DNA of 64,000 bases from Corynebacterium kalidii. Its GTDB lineage: Bacteria > Actinomycetota > Actinomycetes > Mycobacteriales > Mycobacteriaceae. The stretch covers positions 1-64,000 of the forward strand of contig NZ_JALIEA010000017.1 of the NCBI RefSeq assembly GCF_022869005.1, in the 5' to 3' direction. The translations under genes and the position numbers were made by a program. Under the pieces are notes generated by a model, which was not told where the DNA came from, did not search any database, and saw only the letters and a list, made by a program, of their open reading frames with translations. Each line of letters starts with the position of its first letter. Position 1 is the stretch's first letter. Shown here piece after piece: positions 1 to 8,369 of this stretch.

Positions 1-2
1 GG

Positions 3-605
3 TCAGGCCTTGGCGGCGGCGAAGCGCTCGGCGACGTCGTCCCAGTTGAACACGTTCCACACGGCCTTGACGTAGTCGGCCTTGACGTTCTTGTACTGCA
101 GGTAGAAGGCGTGCTCCCACATGTCGAGCATCAGCAGCGGGGTGAGGTTGACCGAGATGTTGCCCTGCTGGTCGGTGAGCTGCTCGACGACCAGGCGGCC
201 GGCGATGTGGTCGTAGCCCAGCACGGCCCAGCCGGAGCCGTAGAGGCCCAGGGCTGCCGAGGAGAAGTGGTCCTTGAACTTGTCGAAGGAGCCGAAGTCG
301 CGGTCGATGGCCTCGGCGAGTTCGCCGGTGGGCTCGCCGCCGCCGTTGGGGGAGAGGTTCTTCCAGAAGATGGAGTGGTTGGTGTGGCCGCCGAGGTTGA
401 ACGCGAGGTTCTTCGACAGGGCGCGGATCTGGTCGGGGTTGGTGCCGTCTTCGCGGGCCTTCTCCAGGGCGTCGAGGGCGGTGTTGGCGCCGGCGACGTA
501 GGTGGCGTGGTGCTTGTCGTGGTGCAGCTGCATGATCTCGGCGGAGATGTGCGGCTCGAGGGCGTCGTAGTCGTAGGGGAGGTCGGGAAGCTCGTACACA
601 GCCAT
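3..605 (-). CDS. sodA: Superoxide dismutase (Mn/Fe family)
   Basis: Cytoplasmic enzyme converting superoxide to oxygen and hydrogen peroxide. The 200-residue protein is full length for the family. The four metal ligands are visible: His28 (first His of QLHHDKHH), His77 (GGHTNH), Asp161 and His165 (DMWEHAF). An AAGGAG site lies about 8 bases before the ATG at 605. The gene follows soxR on the same strand and has its own SoxR-type promoter (668-698), so redox-cycling control is likely. Metal preference (Mn, Fe or either) cannot be decided from the sequence. Confidence 0.97.
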   Translation of the reverse strand: MAVYELPDLPYDYDALEPHISAEIMQLHHDKHHATYVAGANTALDALEKAREDGTNPDQIRALSKNLAFNLGGHTNHSIFWKNLSPNGGGEPTGELAEAIDRDFGSFDKFKDHFSSAALGLYGSGWAVLGYDHIAGRLVVEQLTDQQGNISVNLTPLLMLDMWEHAFYLQYKNVKADYVKAVWNVFNWDDVAERFAAAKA

Positions 606-667
606 GGATGGTGCTCCTTATGCCGGGGTTGCCGTTGTCGGGGACCATCGGTGACGGTCCGCAGTCG

Positions 668-698
668 AGGCTAATACCTCAAGTGCACTTGAGGTCAA
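668..698 (-). promoter_or_regulatory. SoxR-controlled promoter of sodA
   Basis: Read leftward, a TTGACC -35 (698-693) and a TAGCCT -10 (673-668) are separated by 19 bases. That spacing is typical of MerR/SoxR-activated promoters. The spacer holds a perfect 20-bp palindrome at 676-695 whose core CCTCAAG-N4-CTTGAGG equals the enterobacterial SoxR box apart from its centre. The palindrome starts at the last base of the soxR stop codon. Confidence 0.85.
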
Positions 699-1168
699 GG
701 CGACGGTGTGTCGGCGTCCGCGATGCCCGACAGCCGCCGCGCCCCCTGCCCGGTGGTGCCGAGGGTGTCGTCGGGATTGAGCAGCGCGCAGGCCTTGAGG
801 GACAGGCACCCGCAGCCGATGCAGCTGGTCAGTTCGTTCTCCAGACGTTCGATGCCGCGCCGGCGTTCCTCGAGCTCCCGCTTCCACCGACGCGACGCCA
901 CCTGCCACTCCTTGTGGGTGGGGGCCCGGTCGAGCGGAACGGTGCTGAAGGCGTCCTGCACGCTCTTCAACGGGATGCCGAGGGTCTTCGCGATGCTGAT
1001 CAGCGAGATCCGGCGCAGCATGTGCCGGGCGTAGAGCCGGTGGTTTCCGGACGTGCGGACCGAGGCGATGAGGCCGAGGTCCTCGTAGTAGCGCAGTGCG
1101 GAGACCGCGGTTCCGGTACGTCGGCTGGTTTCGCCGATGCTCAGCAGGTCGTCGGGTGGGGACGTCAT
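695..1168 (-). CDS. soxR: Redox-sensitive transcriptional activator SoxR
   Basis: MerR-family dimeric activator that senses oxidation of a [2Fe-2S] cluster. The N-terminal winged helix-turn-helix (residues about 9-75, including ALRYYEDLGL) is followed by the dimerisation helix. The cluster motif CIGCGCLSLKAC has Cys116, Cys119, Cys121 and Cys127. At 157 residues it matches SoxR length. The ATG at 1168 is the only sensible start. A SoxR box precedes it (1205-1224), suggesting autoregulation, and another lies between it and sodA. In actinomycetes SoxR usually answers to redox-active small molecules; direct sodA control here is inferred from the box. Confidence 0.95.
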   Translation of the reverse strand: MTSPPDDLLSIGETSRRTGTAVSALRYYEDLGLIASVRTSGNHRLYARHMLRRISLISIAKTLGIPLKSVQDAFSTVPLDRAPTHKEWQVASRRWKRELEERRRGIERLENELTSCIGCGCLSLKACALLNPDDTLGTTGQGARRLSGIADADTPSP

Positions 1169-1204
1169 CGGAGGGTGTGGGGTCCTTCCACTCAGGGACG
1201 GGGG

Positions 1205-1224
1205 ACCTCAAGCTCACCTGAGGT
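1205..1224. promoter_or_regulatory. Second SoxR box upstream of soxR
   Basis: Imperfect palindrome ACCTCAAG-N4-CCTGAGGT between soxR (leftward) and the membrane-protein gene at 1297 (rightward). It differs from the perfect box at 676-695 by a central change and one arm mismatch. I see no clear 19-bp-spaced -35/-10 pair around it. It could serve autoregulation of soxR or control of the divergent gene. Confidence 0.6.
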
Positions 1225-1296
1225 TCCGGTTCTCCGTCGGATACTACGCCGCTGCGCGGGCCTCCATGTCTGAAGGTTTCCTGATACTATCCTCGG

Positions 1297-1674
1297 ATGA
1301 CATGGTTGCTGATCTTCGCCGGACTTGTCGTGCTTCTCGTGGGAGGGGCGGTCCTCCCGCGCCGCGCCGAGTACCGGGGAGGGACGGATGCGCCGGGGTT
1401 CCCGTGGTTCTGGATCGCCTTTCTGCTGACGGCCCTGGTCGTCGCACTGGCGTTCGCCGCCTGGCTGCCGTTGGCCGCTTCCGGCGGGGTGGATTTCGGT
1501 TGGACGATGTACGCGCCCCTGGGAGGCGCTGACGAGGACTCGACCACCCCGTTCCTCTCGGACGCGGCGGCGTGGCAGTTGCTGCAGGGCCGGTGGGCCA
1601 GGATCGGGTATCCGCTGCTAGCGGTTCTCGGTCTCGCATTGTCGGCCTGGGCCTGGAGGAGGCGTCGGATATGA
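1297..1674 (+). CDS. Small two-helix membrane protein
   Basis: Protein of 125 residues, family not recognised. A hydrophobic helix at residues about 2-20 is followed by a basic stretch, then a GFPWFWIAFLL segment opening a second helix (about 35-60), a polar loop, and a C-terminal helix ending in RRRR. It shares the basic-loop/GFPWFW layout with the next gene, so the two are tandem paralogues. A TACTAT -10 (1285-1290) sits six bases before the ATG, pointing to leaderless translation. Its stop overlaps the next start (ATGA). Function unknown. Confidence 0.75.
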   Translation: MTWLLIFAGLVVLLVGGAVLPRRAEYRGGTDAPGFPWFWIAFLLTALVVALAFAAWLPLAASGGVDFGWTMYAPLGGADEDSTTPFLSDAAAWQLLQGRWARIGYPLLAVLGLALSAWAWRRRRI

Positions 1675-2084
1675 GTTGGGTCATGGGATGGGTTTTCCTC
1701 GCCTCCGTTCTGATTGTCGCGGTGACCGGGGCACTGGTTATTCCCCGTCGGTCACGGCGACGACAGGGACAGCGGGAGCAGCACAGTGGTTTCCCATGGT
1801 TCTGGGTAGTGTTCCCGCTGGCTGTGCTGGGCCTGGTGTCGACACTCGGCATGATTCTCGGGCTCACGACGTCGACGATCTACATGTCCTCCGAGGACCC
1901 GGTGGGGTTGTCGATGCCGTACCCCGTGACCGTTGGATTCCCGGGGCTGCAGTTCCTGTCGACCGAGTAGTTCCAGCAGTTGTTCGGCCCGTTGCCCTAC
2001 CCGGTCTACGTCGGTTTCTTCCCGGTGCTCGGGATCGTGTGCACCATTGCCTCCGTGGTGGCCTGGAGGAAGGGACGGGTGTAG
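1671..2084 (+). pseudogene. Paralogous membrane protein interrupted by in-frame TAG
   Basis: From the ATG at 1671 the frame codes for 99 residues like the preceding gene (helix, basic loop, GFPWFWVVFPL, second helix), then meets TAG at 1968-1970. The same frame continues for 37 more residues to TAG at 2082-2084. That extension (FQQLFGP, then a hydrophobic helix ending AWRKGRV) aligns with the C-terminal helix of the paralogue (WQLLQGR to AWRRRRI). The internal stop therefore truncates the last membrane helix. A real nonsense mutation, a sequencing error or read-through would all fit; the homology across the stop is clear. Confidence 0.75.
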
Positions 2085-2124
2085 AGCCCCACTAACCTCA
2101 CGACGTAGTCTCTGGACCGGCGCT

Positions 2125-2140
2125 TCATACCTGGGTATGA
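2125..2140. promoter_or_regulatory. Palindrome upstream of ABC exporter genes
   Basis: TCATACC-TG-GGTATGA, seven-base arms with a two-base centre, lies about 100 bases before the ABC ATPase gene in a stretch with no coding. It could be an operator for an unlinked regulator of the exporter. No regulator gene is adjacent and the matching protein is unknown. Confidence 0.4.
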
Positions 2141-2242
2141 GACGGGGCGGCACAGGCGTGCCGGAGATCCGACTACCGGGGGTCATGGAGATCAGCCCGC
2201 GGGTCGATGTGGTCGTGACCTCGGCGGAGAAGACTGGGGTCC

Positions 2243-3262
2243 ATGATCACAGTAGAGAAGATGTCGAAGAAGTACGGACGGTTCCAGGCTGTCGAGGACC
2301 TGTCGTTCTCTGTCCCGGACGCGGCGGTGACGGGGTTCCTGGGGCCCAACGGGTCCGGGAAGTCCACCACGATGCGGTGTGTCCTGGGACTGGACCGGCC
2401 GAGCGAGGGTCAGGCGTTGTTCGACGGGCAGGAGTTCGCCTCGGTCGAGGACAAGACCGCGTTGGCGGGGGCCCTGCTGGAGGCGACGTGGTTCACCCCG
2501 GGTCGTAGTGGCCGCTCGCACCTGAAGGTGCTGGCCCGCGGCGCGGGCATCCCGGACTCCCGGGTGGACAAGTGCCTGCAGCTGGTGGGTCTGACCTCCG
2601 CCGCGGACAAACGGGTCGGCGGCTACTCGTTGGGCATGAAGCAGCGGCTCGGGTTGGCTGGTGCGTTGCTGGGCGACCCGGCGCACCTGATCCTGGATGA
2701 GCCGGTCAACGGCCTGGACCCGGAGGGTGTGAGCTGGATGCGCCGGACGATCCGGGCGTTGGCGGCCGAGGGCCGTTCGGTGCTGGTGTCGTCGCACCTG
2801 CTCTCCGAGATGCAGCAGACTGCGGACCGGCTGGTAGTCATCGGCAAGGGCCGCATGATCGGCGAGTACTCCATGGAGGAGTTCCTGGCCGGCGGCGCCC
2901 GTGTCGTGGTCGAGACCGCCGATGTCCGGGGCGGACAGGCGCTAGCCACGGCGCTCGGGAACGCCGGGTTCACCGCCGGCTACCCCGTCGGGGCGCACGC
3001 CGTGGACCAGCCGGGCGGCCGGGTGGGGGACCAGCCGGGACCGCAGCTCACCGTGGAGATCCCGGACGGGGTCTCTGACACGGTCGTCCGGCGTGCCGTC
3101 GCCGAGGCCGCGGTCACCACCGGCGTCCTCGTCACCGGCCTGCGCGCCGAGGCCGAGGACCTGGAGACCCGCTTCCTGGCCGCCACCGCCGAGGCCCAGG
3201 AGTACCGCACCGACGAGCAGGCGGAATCCCCGGCCGCGACCTTCGCCACCACCTCGAAGTAG
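2243..3262 (+). CDS. ABC transporter ATP-binding protein (ABC-2 exporter)
   Basis: Cytosolic ATPase of an exporter, paired with the permease 17 bases downstream. Walker A GPNGSGKS is at residues 34-41, signature YSLGMKQR at 128-135 and Walker B LILDEP at about 149-154; the H-loop is in SSHLL. The 339 residues include a long C-terminal extension after about 220, common in DrrA/bacitracin-type ATPases. Substrate cannot be told; drug or peptide export and lantibiotic immunity are the usual roles. The palindrome at 2125-2140 may regulate the pair. Confidence 0.9.
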   Translation: MITVEKMSKKYGRFQAVEDLSFSVPDAAVTGFLGPNGSGKSTTMRCVLGLDRPSEGQALFDGQEFASVEDKTALAGALLEATWFTPGRSGRSHLKVLARGAGIPDSRVDKCLQLVGLTSAADKRVGGYSLGMKQRLGLAGALLGDPAHLILDEPVNGLDPEGVSWMRRTIRALAAEGRSVLVSSHLLSEMQQTADRLVVIGKGRMIGEYSMEEFLAGGARVVVETADVRGGQALATALGNAGFTAGYPVGAHAVDQPGGRVGDQPGPQLTVEIPDGVSDTVVRRAVAEAAVTTGVLVTGLRAEAEDLETRFLAATAEAQEYRTDEQAESPAATFATTSK

Positions 3263-3279
3263 AGAAAGCAGAGCTCATC

Positions 3280-4017
3280 ATGACAACCTTGATCAACTCC
3301 CTCCGTTCGGAAACCACGAAATTGTTCAGCATGCGCTCCACGCTGGTCTACGCGGTCCTGCTGACCGGGGCGCTGTTCGGCCCGGTCACACTGATGGGCC
3401 TGTTCGGGGACAGTCCCGGGTTCACCTGGGCCACGCTGACCACCGGATTTCAGATCTTCCTGCTCGTCGCCGTCGTCTTCGCCGCCGCGACCACGGCCGG
3501 TGACATCCGCAACCACATGCACGCCCAGGCGTTCCTGACCCAGCGCGGGAGGTGGCAGTGGGTGGTGTCGAAGATCGTGACGACCGCGGTGTTCGTCGGC
3601 GTGCTCTACCTCGTGGGCATCGCGTTGTCGCTGGGGGCGGCCAGCGTGCTCGGCTCGGGCATGGAGCTGGACAGCGGCCTGACGCTGTTCTACGTCCCGC
3701 TGATCAGTTCGGTGCTCTTCTCCGCGATGACGGTGGGCCTGGCCTGCGTGGTCCGCAGCCAGGTCGGTGCCGTGGCCATCCCGGCCGCCTGGATCCTGGT
3801 GATAGACGGCATGCTCGGTTTCGCGGCCGAACAGATCGACGCATTCCGTCCCCTCGCGGCGATCGCCCCGGTCCAGCGCCAGGACCAGCTGATCAACGGT
3901 GCGGACCCGCTGGGCCTCGGTCTCAGCGGCGCGGTCTGCTACCTGATCATCGTGGGATGGTTCGTGGTGCTCGCCGGTGTCGGGCTGTGGCGTAACGCCG
4001 CCTCCGACGTCCGTTAG
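3280..4017 (+). CDS. ABC-2 type permease
   Basis: Membrane partner of the preceding ATPase. The 245-residue protein begins with the amphipathic start typical of the family (LRSETTKLFSMRST), followed by about six hydrophobic helices, the last ending near WFVVLAGVGLW. It starts 17 bases after the ATPase stop, so the two form an operon. No periplasmic binding protein is nearby, consistent with export rather than uptake. Substrate unknown. Confidence 0.88.
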   Translation: MTTLINSLRSETTKLFSMRSTLVYAVLLTGALFGPVTLMGLFGDSPGFTWATLTTGFQIFLLVAVVFAAATTAGDIRNHMHAQAFLTQRGRWQWVVSKIVTTAVFVGVLYLVGIALSLGAASVLGSGMELDSGLTLFYVPLISSVLFSAMTVGLACVVRSQVGAVAIPAAWILVIDGMLGFAAEQIDAFRPLAAIAPVQRQDQLINGADPLGLGLSGAVCYLIIVGWFVVLAGVGLWRNAASDVR

Positions 4018-4111
4018 TTTCGCCGACTTACCCGAATCGGCGACGACGCACCCACAGTCGATATAACATCAGCAGCACACTGATCTGTACCGACCATTCC
4101 ACGGAGGATCC

Positions 4112-4612
4112 ATGCTGCGACCCAGCCCGCGCCAACTGAAGACCATGCTGGGGGTCTTCCCGCCGTACGTCGGCTCCGGGATCCGGATCAACTACATCGC
4201 CAACGACGGCTCCCGGGTGGTGACCTCCCACCGGCCCCGCCGGATCAACGCGAACCTGGTGGGCACCGCCTTCGGCGGCACCATCCAGACGATGACGGAC
4301 GGGTTCTACCTCTTCATGGGGCTGACTCGCCTGGGTGGAGGCTACAACGTCTGGGACGCCGAGTCGCACGTGATCTACCGCAAGCCCGGCCGGGGCCGCC
4401 TCGTCGCCGACATGCGTACCGACGACGAGACCTTCGAGATGATCCGGGAGCGCACCGCGGACGGCTCGAAGTACCTGCACTGGTTCGAGACGGACATCGT
4501 CGACGAGGCGGGCGACGTGGTCGCCAGCGTGCGCAGCCGGGTCTACTTCCGCAGGAAGCGACCCAAGGACAGTGACACGACGGCACCCACCGCCAGGAGC
4601 ACCGCACGCTAG
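4112..4612 (+). CDS. DUF4442 hotdog-fold protein
   Basis: Protein of 166 residues resembling DUF4442, a hotdog-fold family related to PaaI-type acyl-CoA thioesterases. The pattern NANLVGTAFGG followed by TMTDGFYLFMG matches the central helix region of that fold. A GGAGG site precedes the ATG by 4 bases. The last 15 residues are polar and probably disordered. The substrate is unknown and catalytic activity is inferred from the fold only. Confidence 0.75.
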   Translation: MLRPSPRQLKTMLGVFPPYVGSGIRINYIANDGSRVVTSHRPRRINANLVGTAFGGTIQTMTDGFYLFMGLTRLGGGYNVWDAESHVIYRKPGRGRLVADMRTDDETFEMIRERTADGSKYLHWFETDIVDEAGDVVASVRSRVYFRRKRPKDSDTTAPTARSTAR

Positions 4613-4667
4613 CCGGGCATGGACGCCCGGCGGCACGGCGTACGGTCGGCGCCAGGCCAGCGAGAAG

Positions 4668-4916
4668 CTAGGACGACTTGTTCTGGAGCTGCTTGACGCC
4701 CAGCCAGGCGACAAGCGCGATCAGTAGGATGGGGAGCAGCTTCATGACCAGCGCCACGGTCCCCGCCAGGGCGGTGGAGATCGCCACCACGGCGAAGACC
4801 AGGGTCAGTACGGTCAGGGCGACGGAGAGCCCCTTGCGGTCCTGGTCCCAGGCGAACCAGGCGCCGGCGCCGGAGAGTGCTCCGAGGATCAGGGTGGTGA
4901 GGGCGGTTCCGAACAT
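4668..4916 (-). CDS. Small membrane protein, unknown
   Basis: Protein of 82 residues starting at the ATG at 4916, chosen because AAAGGAC lies about 7 bases upstream; a longer in-frame start has no ribosome site. Two or three hydrophobic helices are visible (about residues 3-20, 28-50 and 55-72), ending in KQLQNKSS. It is convergent with the DUF4442 gene and divergent from the dehydrogenase at 5018. No family recognised. Confidence 0.65.
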   Translation of the reverse strand: MFGTALTTLILGALSGAGAWFAWDQDRKGLSVALTVLTLVFAVVAISTALAGTVALVMKLLPILLIALVAWLGVKQLQNKSS

Positions 4917-5017
4917 GGCGGGTCCTTTCGCGGTACATGGCCCGTGCGGGCGTCGGGGCGGGGCAGGTGAACCCCGGGTACCTCCGAGCATACGGACGGA
5001 GCGCTACGCTCGGGGAC

Positions 5018-5701
5018 ATGGACATCACGACAGGACATGGACAGGACGCACCGCTGGCACTGGTGACCGGGGGTTCCCGGGGGATCGGGGCCGCGGTCGT
5101 CGAGGACCTCTCACGCACCCACCGGGTCGTCTCCTGGTCGAGCTCGGACGTGGACCTCAGTGACCCGGGGTCCATCGGGGACGCCGTCGCCCGGCTCCGG
5201 GAGGCGGTGCCGGACGCGCTGCAGCGTCTCGACGTGCTGGTGCACTCCGCCGGGTTGGCGGGGGAGTCCCGGGTCGAGGAGATGCAGTGGGACCAGTGGC
5301 AGCGGATGTTCGCCGTGAACGTCTTCGGCGTGGCGGAGCTGACCCGGCAGCTGCTTCCCGCGCTGCGGGCCGCCGGGGGAACGGTGGTGGCGATCAACTC
5401 CGGCTCCGGCTACCACTCCGGTGCGGGGCAGGCCCCGTATTCCGGCACGAAGTTCGCGCTGCGGGCCCTGACGGACGCACTGCGTGAGGAGGAGCGCGGC
5501 CGGGTCCGGGTCAGTTCCGTGCACCCGGGCCGGGTGGACACCGACATGCAGGTGGCCCTGCAGGAGGGACGGGGCAACACCGACTACGACGGGTCGCGGT
5601 ACGTGGCACCGGCGTCGGTGGCGGCGGCGGTGCGCTTCGCGGTGGACACCACCGACGAGGCGATCATCGAGGAGGTGTCCGTGCGCCCCGTCCGCGGGTG
5701 A
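5018..5701 (+). CDS. Short-chain dehydrogenase/reductase
   Basis: NAD(P)-dependent oxidoreductase with a Rossmann fold. The cofactor motif TGGSRGIG is at residues 17-24, Asn101 in the NVFG element, Ser128/130, and the catalytic YSGTK at Tyr141/Lys145. A 227-residue product from the ATG at 5018 is typical. TACGCT (5005-5010) lies seven bases before it, suggesting a leaderless mRNA; the frame opens earlier but that part lies upstream of this promoter. The substrate is unknown and no pathway partner is adjacent. Confidence 0.88.
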   Translation: MDITTGHGQDAPLALVTGGSRGIGAAVVEDLSRTHRVVSWSSSDVDLSDPGSIGDAVARLREAVPDALQRLDVLVHSAGLAGESRVEEMQWDQWQRMFAVNVFGVAELTRQLLPALRAAGGTVVAINSGSGYHSGAGQAPYSGTKFALRALTDALREEERGRVRVSSVHPGRVDTDMQVALQEGRGNTDYDGSRYVAPASVAAAVRFAVDTTDEAIIEEVSVRPVRG

Positions 5702-5707
5702 CCGGAC

Positions 5708-7291
5708 CTACTTCAGGATCTTGAAGGTCTTGCCGGCGCGCAGCAGGACGGTCATCACCAGGGCGTAGGCGCGGGGCTTCAGGAACTCCGGGCCACGGAT
5801 CGGCAGGACCCGCTCGTCGGTGACGTTCTGGGTCTCGGTGTACTTCAGCAGACCGGTGGCGCCCTGGCGGCGGCCCTGCCCGGATTCCCGCGTACCTCCC
5901 ATCTCGTTGTCGACGGAAGCGAACGCCGCGGCGTAACCGTCGTTGATGTTGACCGTGCCGGAGAACAGCCGCTCGGCGATGCCGGTGGCGGTCTTCGACG
6001 GGCCGAACACCGACGAGTTGAGTCCGTAGACGGTGTCGTTGGCCTTCTCGACGGCCTCGTCGTGGGAGTCGACCTTCTCGACGTAGACGACCGGTCCGAA
6101 CACCTCGCCACGCTTGATGTCGGCGTCGTCGGGGACGTCGGTGAACACGGTCGGCTCGTAGAAGTAGGGGCCCAGGTCCGGGCGGGCCTTCCCGCCGGCG
6201 ACGAGGGTGGCGCCCTTGTCCACCGCGTCGTCGACCATCTTCTCCACGGTGGCGAGCTGGGCGCCACCGATCAGCGACCCCATCTGGATGTTCCAGTCGA
6301 AGCCGGCCCCCAGTGTCAGGTTCCGGGTGGCCTCGGCGAACGTACGGACGAAATCGTCATACCGGTCCTTGTGGACGTAGATCCGCTCGATGGACACGCA
6401 CAGCTGCCCGGAGTTCGAGAAGCAGCCGGTCAGCACGGCCGGCATGATCTTGTCGACGTCGGCGTCGCGGGTGACGACCATCGGGTTCTTGCCGCCGAGT
6501 TCGGCGGAGTACCCGATGAGACGACGGCCGGCGATCTCGCCGAGGGTCTTGCCGGTCGCCGTGGACCCGGTGAACATCAGGTGGTCGCACTGCTCGGCGA
6601 TGGCGTTGCCGACGACGCGGCCCGGACCGGTCACAATCTGGACGAGGTCGCGGGGCATGCCGGCCTCGAAGAGCAGCTTGAAGGCGAACAGGGCGGAGAA
6701 GGGGGTGGAGGAGTCCGGCTTGGCGACCAGGGCGTTGCCGGCGGCCAGGGCGGGCAGCGCGTCCGACAGGGCCAGGGTCAGGGGGTAGTTCCACGGGCTG
6801 ATCTGGCCGACGACGCCCTTCGGGAGATGACGCTCGGTGGTCTTGGTGAACACCGGCATCACACCCGACCGGTGCTTGTCCTTGAGGATCTTGTGGGTCT
6901 GGTTGCCGTAGTAGCGCGCGGTGATCGCGCAGTGGATGATCTCCTCGTAGGCGGAGTCACGGGACTTGCCGGTCTCCAGCTGGACGATGTCCATCAACAT
7001 CTTCTGGTTCTTCAGGAGGATGTCGTGGAAGGCCAGGAGGATCTTCCCGCGCTTGCGCGGGTCGACCGTCGCCCAGCGCTTCTGGGCGACGCGGGCGCGG
7101 CGGAACGCCTCGTCGACGTCGTCCTCGGTGCCGCGTCCGACCCAGCCGATGGTCTCACCGGTGAACGAGCCCTCGATCTCGAGACGGTCGCCGTTGTCGA
7201 GGGAACCGGTCGCTGCATTTACGGTCAGGGCCCGGAGTTCGGATGCGAGGGCATCGGGGAGGGGGCCGAGAGACAGGGTCTTTTTCGTCAT
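5708..7291 (-). CDS. gabD2: Succinate-semialdehyde dehydrogenase
   Basis: Aldehyde dehydrogenase superfamily enzyme oxidising succinic semialdehyde to succinate with NAD(P). Catalytic residues are Cys298 (SNSGQLCVS), Glu264 (AELGGKNP) and Asn168 (SPWNYP). The 527 residues and the C-terminal tail after the catalytic domain resemble the GabD2 subgroup of actinobacteria. It is convergent with the SDR gene, six bases from its stop. No GABA transaminase or 2-oxoglutarate decarboxylase gene is nearby, so the source of the aldehyde is not shown here. Confidence 0.85.
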   Translation of the reverse strand: MTKKTLSLGPLPDALASELRALTVNAATGSLDNGDRLEIEGSFTGETIGWVGRGTEDDVDEAFRRARVAQKRWATVDPRKRGKILLAFHDILLKNQKMLMDIVQLETGKSRDSAYEEIIHCAITARYYGNQTHKILKDKHRSGVMPVFTKTTERHLPKGVVGQISPWNYPLTLALSDALPALAAGNALVAKPDSSTPFSALFAFKLLFEAGMPRDLVQIVTGPGRVVGNAIAEQCDHLMFTGSTATGKTLGEIAGRRLIGYSAELGGKNPMVVTRDADVDKIMPAVLTGCFSNSGQLCVSIERIYVHKDRYDDFVRTFAEATRNLTLGAGFDWNIQMGSLIGGAQLATVEKMVDDAVDKGATLVAGGKARPDLGPYFYEPTVFTDVPDDADIKRGEVFGPVVYVEKVDSHDEAVEKANDTVYGLNSSVFGPSKTATGIAERLFSGTVNINDGYAAAFASVDNEMGGTRESGQGRRQGATGLLKYTETQNVTDERVLPIRGPEFLKPRAYALVMTVLLRAGKTFKILK

Positions 7292-7430
7292 GTGAAGAAC
7301 ACTATCGAAGATGGTTCCTCCGTGTCCGGCGATTGTGGAATCGAGGCTACGGGAACAACGGGGCCGGCTCGTCCGTTGTTAAGGTGTACGTGAGTAACCA
7401 CGGTCACGCGGGCACGATGCCGGTGACTGA

Positions 7431-7460
7431 GACTGACAGATACTGACAGATACTGACAGA
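7431..7460 (+). repeat. Three 10-bp tandem repeats before the BI-1 gene
   Basis: The unit (g/t)actgacaga occurs three times in a row immediately upstream of the ribosome site of the gene at 7481. Copies 2 and 3 are identical and copy 1 differs in its first base. This may be a binding site array in the promoter/leader or simple slippage DNA. Confidence 0.6.
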
Positions 7461-7480
7461 GACGGAAGGACAATGACGTC

Positions 7481-8359
7481 GTGAGAAGCTCGAACCCCTT
7501 TATGAGTTCCCTGGCCCAGGCCGAGGGCACGGCCCAGGGGCAGCGGGGACAGTCCGCCGCCTACCAGCAGGGCTACCAGGCGGCCGGCGGTCAGTGGGGC
7601 CAGCAGGCCCAGTACGGGGAGACCTACCAGCAGTCCCCGAACTTCGGTGCGCCGGCCGGTGCCGCCGACCGCCCGATGACCATCGACGACGTCGTCACCA
7701 AGACCGGCATCACCCTGGCGGTCATCGTGGTCCTGGCCGCGCTGAACTACATGATCGGGCAGAGCAACCCGAGCCTGGCGATGGGCCTGACCTTCGTCGG
7801 CGCCATCGGTGGCCTCATCGCCGTGCTGGTGTCCGCCTTCGGCAAGAAGTACGGCTCCCCGGTGATCACCCTGGTCTACGCCGCCTTCGAGGGGCTCTTC
7901 GTCGGTGGCTTCACCTACATGTTCACCGACGTGGCCGTCGGCGGGGGTAACGCCGGGGCCATGATCTTCCAGGCCGTCCTCGGCACCATGGGTGTCTTCG
8001 CCGGCATGCTGGTGGTCTACAAGACCGGTGCCATCCGGGTCACCCCGAAGTTCACCAAGATGCTGGTCGGCGCCATGATCGGCGTGCTGGTCCTGGTGCT
8101 GGGCAACCTCGTCGTCACGCTGTTCACCGGTGAGCAGACGATGCTGCGCGACGGCGGCCCGATCGCCATCATCTTCTCCCTGGTGTGCATCGTCCTCGCC
8201 GCCCTGAGCTTCCTGGCCGACTTCGACCAGGCCGACAAGCTCATCCGCGCCGGTGCCCCGTCCCGCTACGCCTGGGGTGTCGCCCTCGGCCTGGCCGTCA
8301 CCCTGGTCTGGCTCTACACCGAGATCCTGCGCCTGCTCTCCTACTTCAACAGGGACTAG
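7481..8359 (+). CDS. Bax inhibitor-1/YccA family membrane protein
   Basis: Integral membrane protein of the BI-1 superfamily (bacterial YccA/YetJ; YetJ is a pH-sensitive calcium leak channel). The first 60 residues are rich in Gln, Gly, Ala and Tyr and are likely cytosolic. From residue about 70 there are seven hydrophobic segments, ending with YFNRD. The GTG at 7481 follows GGAAGGA by ten bases. An ATG ACG TCG TGA mini-frame overlaps the start. A strong bidirectional terminator follows. The physiological role is not known. Confidence 0.85.
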   Translation: MRSSNPFMSSLAQAEGTAQGQRGQSAAYQQGYQAAGGQWGQQAQYGETYQQSPNFGAPAGAADRPMTIDDVVTKTGITLAVIVVLAALNYMIGQSNPSLAMGLTFVGAIGGLIAVLVSAFGKKYGSPVITLVYAAFEGLFVGGFTYMFTDVAVGGGNAGAMIFQAVLGTMGVFAGMLVVYKTGAIRVTPKFTKMLVGAMIGVLVLVLGNLVVTLFTGEQTMLRDGGPIAIIFSLVCIVLAALSFLADFDQADKLIRAGAPSRYAWGVALGLAVTLVWLYTEILRLLSYFNRD

Positions 8360-8369
8360 CAGCCCGCAC

